64,000 bases of DNA from JAGGTJ01 sp964457545 (lineage in GTDB: Bacteria; Desulfobacterota; DSM-4660; Desulfatiglandales; Desulfatiglandaceae), in contig CAYWEN010000020.1 of the NCBI GenBank assembly GCA_964457545.1, positions 1 to 64,000 of the forward strand. Direction: 5' to 3'. Positions within the stretch are counted from its first letter, which is position 1. Every line of letters starts with the position of its first letter. A program made the translations under genes and the position numbers. The notes below the pieces were generated by a model. That model saw only the letters and a list, made by a program, of their open reading frames with translations. It made no database searches and was not told the DNA's origin. Shown here piece after piece: positions 61,847 through 64,000 of the stretch.

Positions 61847-63382
61847 TTATTGAATAGGTTCATCGTATATCCAGTCTCTCCAAAAGGTCATTTCTGTTTT
61901 TCGGTTTTCGTTTTCACATATTCTTTTGTCGTCGTAAAATGAATCATCAGGATAATGGGTACTGGAAATCTCCTCGAAAATACATCCTTTGTCAGAACGG
62001 AAGCTGTGTCTTTTCCCTCTTTCAACGACTATTATTTCCCCGGGCATGTATGTCTTCTCACCGTTGCCGGTATCGAGAATAAGTTCCCCTGAAAGGATCT
62101 GGAATGTTTCTTCCTTTCTCTTGTGAAAATGGGATGGATGTTTCTGTCCCGGCAGCATTATGATAAGTTTCTTGCAGTATTCACGGTTTACACAGTTGAT
62201 GATTATTGCCCCGTAATCTTCTATGAAATCAATTCCGTAGTGATGGGACAGTTCAAATCTTAACATGTGAGGCAGATGCACCTTGCTTTCTGTCAGCATA
62301 TCTTTTATCTTGCTTATAACCTGCTGTACATTTCCTCTTATATCCTTTGCAGACACATCTTTTAAAAAGACGGGATCATTGGCCCTGATATCTTTTTTTG
62401 CAACAAACTCGGTATACTTTGACATATTGTTTGTCACAAGCTGACCTTCCAGATTGGGAATGGCAAAGAATGTGTTGTCAGCAGTGACCTTTTGCCCTGT
62501 GCTTATATCCTGTTTGGCAAACACTCCCCGCATAAGGCCTTTAAGATCGTGTTTTTCCTTTTCATATATCTTTCTCCTTTTATCTGAAACACCCAGCATC
62601 ATAATTGCTTCCCATGCAGACAAAAGCCATTTGTCAATCTGCTCTGGTGTTGATGAATATGCATTGAGCGGGTACTTTTTTGTTTCAATTCCCACATGTC
62701 TTTCAAAGATTCTGCTTCCCTTTGCAATTGCAAGTTTGACAGCATCAAGGTTGCAGGGATCTTCATGGGTTGAATATCCAACAGGTGTATCGGGGTAGCG
62801 GTTCTTTAAAAAATCTATCTGATTAATATTTATATGCTCCATTAATGTGGGATATTCTCCGACACAGTGCATAAGGGCAAATTTTTTCCGTCTGTGCTTG
62901 AGAAAGATAACCACCCTGTCGATTTCCTCTACAGTTGCGCCAGCGGTTGAGGCTATAATTGGTTTATCTGTGTCAGCAATTTTTTCCATAAGCGGCCAGT
63001 CGGTAAACGAGCAGCTTGCCACCTTGATTATATCGAAATTGAAATCAATGATTTTATTTACAGAGATTTCATCAAAAGGAGTGCATATTGAAACAAAGCC
63101 AAGATTATCTGCCTCCTGTTTCATATAAAAGAGTTCGTCATCACTGAGACGTGTTTCCTGAAAACGTTTGATATATTTGAAATCATGCCTGTTTTTGTAA
63201 TCAGGATGAATGAATGAATCAATATCCCTGTACTGAAATTTGATTGCACAGGAAAAGTTAAAAGATTTGACAACCTTGTGCAGTTCACGTATGATTTTTA
63301 TGCCATGATCCACGTCACCCATGTGATTGTTTGCAATATCAAAAACAAACAGATTGTAAAAAATGTCATGTTTTTCTTGCAT
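61847..63382 (-). CDS. NeuB-like nonulosonate synthase fused to SAF and cupin domains
   Basis: 511 residues from the ATG at 63382, preceded by GGGAGGCGGAGA; a longer in-frame start at 63484 overlaps the upstream gene. Residues about 1-270: TIM-barrel sialate synthase with FDIANNHMGDVDHG, CAIKFQYRDIDSFI, STAGATVEEID, HCVGEYPT and GYSTHEDP. About 280-345: SAF/antifreeze-like domain (LMRGVFAKQDISTGQKVTAD). The last 150 residues form a cupin barrel (HPSHFHKRKEETFQILSGEL, PGEIIVVERGKRHSF). It condenses PEP with a hexose- or aminohexose-type sugar; the cupin may epimerise or bind it. Substrate unknown. Confidence 0.85.
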   Translation of the reverse strand: MQEKHDIFYNLFVFDIANNHMGDVDHGIKIIRELHKVVKSFNFSCAIKFQYRDIDSFIHPDYKNRHDFKYIKRFQETRLSDDELFYMKQEADNLGFVSICTPFDEISVNKIIDFNFDIIKVASCSFTDWPLMEKIADTDKPIIASTAGATVEEIDRVVIFLKHRRKKFALMHCVGEYPTLMEHININQIDFLKNRYPDTPVGYSTHEDPCNLDAVKLAIAKGSRIFERHVGIETKKYPLNAYSSTPEQIDKWLLSAWEAIMMLGVSDKRRKIYEKEKHDLKGLMRGVFAKQDISTGQKVTADNTFFAIPNLEGQLVTNNMSKYTEFVAKKDIRANDPVFLKDVSAKDIRGNVQQVISKIKDMLTESKVHLPHMLRFELSHHYGIDFIEDYGAIIINCVNREYCKKLIIMLPGQKHPSHFHKRKEETFQILSGELILDTGNGEKTYMPGEIIVVERGKRHSFRSDKGCIFEEISSTHYPDDSFYDDKRICENENRKTEMTFWRDWIYDEPIQ

Positions 63383-63405
63383 TCTCCGCCTCCCGCCAGA
63401 CAGCT

Positions 63406-64000
63406 TTACCAAACCTTCCATGCCGCCTGATTCCCTTTCCAAAGACTGTTCAGGTATTCTGTATCCCTTATGGTATCCATACATGCCCAGAACCCGTCAT
63501 GTTTGTATACCATTAGTTCACCTTCGTTGGATATCCTGGTTAATGGATCTGCTTCCAGTTCACAGTCGTCTTTGTCATTGAGATAATCAAACAGCCTGCG
63601 GTTAAAGACAAAAAACCCACCGTTAACATAGTTTCCTTTGTATGCCGGTTTTTCCGTAAATCGCGTTACTCTGTCCTCTTCTATGTTCAGCTCTCCGAAT
63701 TTCAGGAATTTTGGACGCACGCCGGTGACTGTTGCGGTCTTTCCATGGGAGATATGAAACTCCAGCAGCTTTTGTATATTGATATCTGCAACTCCGTCGC
63801 CGTAGGTCACCATAAACATGTCAGAGTCAATGTATTTCTCGATGCGTTTGATTCTTGCACCTTTAAGGGCATTGATGCCTGTATCAGACAGGGTGATTTG
63901 CCAGTCATCACTGCTATGGCCGTTATGTATCTCTATTTCTTCTCTTGTTCCCAGCTTGACAGTGATATCATTGTTCATCATTTTATAGTGCATGAAGTAT
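63406..64000 (-). CDS. rfbF: glucose-1-phosphate cytidylyltransferase, C-terminal part (cut by window end)
   Basis: Reads from the window edge to a stop at 63406, the last 197 or so residues. The visible part begins YFMHYKMMNNDITVKLG, matching the RfbF family (YFxxY and NSDITVDL region). GDGVADINIQKLLEFH, RPKFLKFGELNIE, VNGGFFVFNRRLFDYL and WACMDTIRDTEYLNSLW (the conserved C-terminal segment) follow. It makes CDP-glucose, the entry to CDP-3,6-dideoxyhexoses and yersiniose-type sugars. The N-terminus is outside the window. It is the most upstream visible gene of the polysaccharide operon. Confidence 0.9.
   Translation of the reverse strand, partial: YFMHYKMMNNDITVKLGTREEIEIHNGHSSDDWQITLSDTGINALKGARIKRIEKYIDSDMFMVTYGDGVADINIQKLLEFHISHGKTATVTGVRPKFLKFGELNIEEDRVTRFTEKPAYKGNYVNGGFFVFNRRLFDYLNDKDDCELEADPLTRISNEGELMVYKHDGFWACMDTIRDTEYLNSLWKGNQAAWKVW

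Noticed and set aside
1..64000. CRISPR array, rRNA operon, transposase, integrase, prophage genes
   Set aside because: Looked for and not seen. The repeats found are few, dispersed and of inverted type, not regularly spaced.

Overview
The window is bacterial chromosome from a strict anaerobe, most likely a Desulfobacterota (sulfate-reducer type) lineage. This is inferred from gene content, not from any search. It carries the siroheme-dependent heme route (ahbC, hemB, ahbD and one ahbA/ahbB-type gene), a hybrid-cluster protein, pta-ackA, a two-subunit biotin carboxylase system and a zinc-HxC MetE-like corrinoid/methyl enzyme. The genome is moderately AT-rich, with unusually long intergenic gaps (300-1200 bp) that repeatedly hold a degenerate inverted-repeat element. 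No transposase, integrase, CRISPR array or rRNA was seen.

Layout. 1-2.3 kb (minus): 5' part of dnaX, tRNA-Ser(GGA), tRNA-Ser(CGA), a small doubtful ORF and tadA. 2.6-11.2 kb (plus): an LplT-like MFS transporter, a divergent biotin carboxylase/carboxyltransferase pair and a PlsC-ACP-acyl-AMP-ligase fusion. A decayed kinase fragment lies in the gap before the fusion gene. 11.3-20.1 kb (minus): mpl, a site-2-type metalloprotease, mtnA, ilvE, purQ and a PurS-PurS-PurL fusion. 21.3-27.0 kb (plus): a ClpX-like AAA+ unfoldase with extra terminal regions, then the heme cluster. 27.0-29.7 kb (minus): a small membrane-anchored protein, a DedA protein and a DUF3108-like protein. 30-38.3 kb (plus): a 1348-residue exported multipass protein and recB without recC or recD. 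38.6-41.8 kb (minus): a MetE-like enzyme and hcp. 42.3-50.4 kb (plus): an SPFH/zinc-ribbon two-gene module, an atypical acyl carrier protein, pta, ackA and ftsH. 50.4-64 kb (minus): a surface-polysaccharide cluster with three glycosyltransferases, an extended SDR with an altered active site, a radical SAM enzyme, a C-methyltransferase, a ThDP enzyme, a HAD protein, a NeuB-cupin fusion and a CDP-glucose pyrophosphorylase cut by the window end.

How genes fit together. AhbA/B, AhbC and AhbD convert siroheme to heme while HemB feeds the pathway. Pta and AckA make a substrate-level-phosphorylation acetate branch, with an ACP-like protein directly upstream. The polysaccharide genes suggest a CDP-activated, possibly branched-chain deoxysugar plus a nonulosonate-like sugar. 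hcp has a convincing class-II CRP/FNR-type promoter on its upstream side.

Most worth a second look: the carboxylase pair, whose acceptor-site residues are replaced although metal and biotin sites are kept; the SPFH/zinc-ribbon module; the ClpX-like unfoldase; the intergenic inverted-repeat family; a separate 131-bp hairpin element bounded by 12-bp direct repeats; and the SDR whose catalytic Tyr is Trp.
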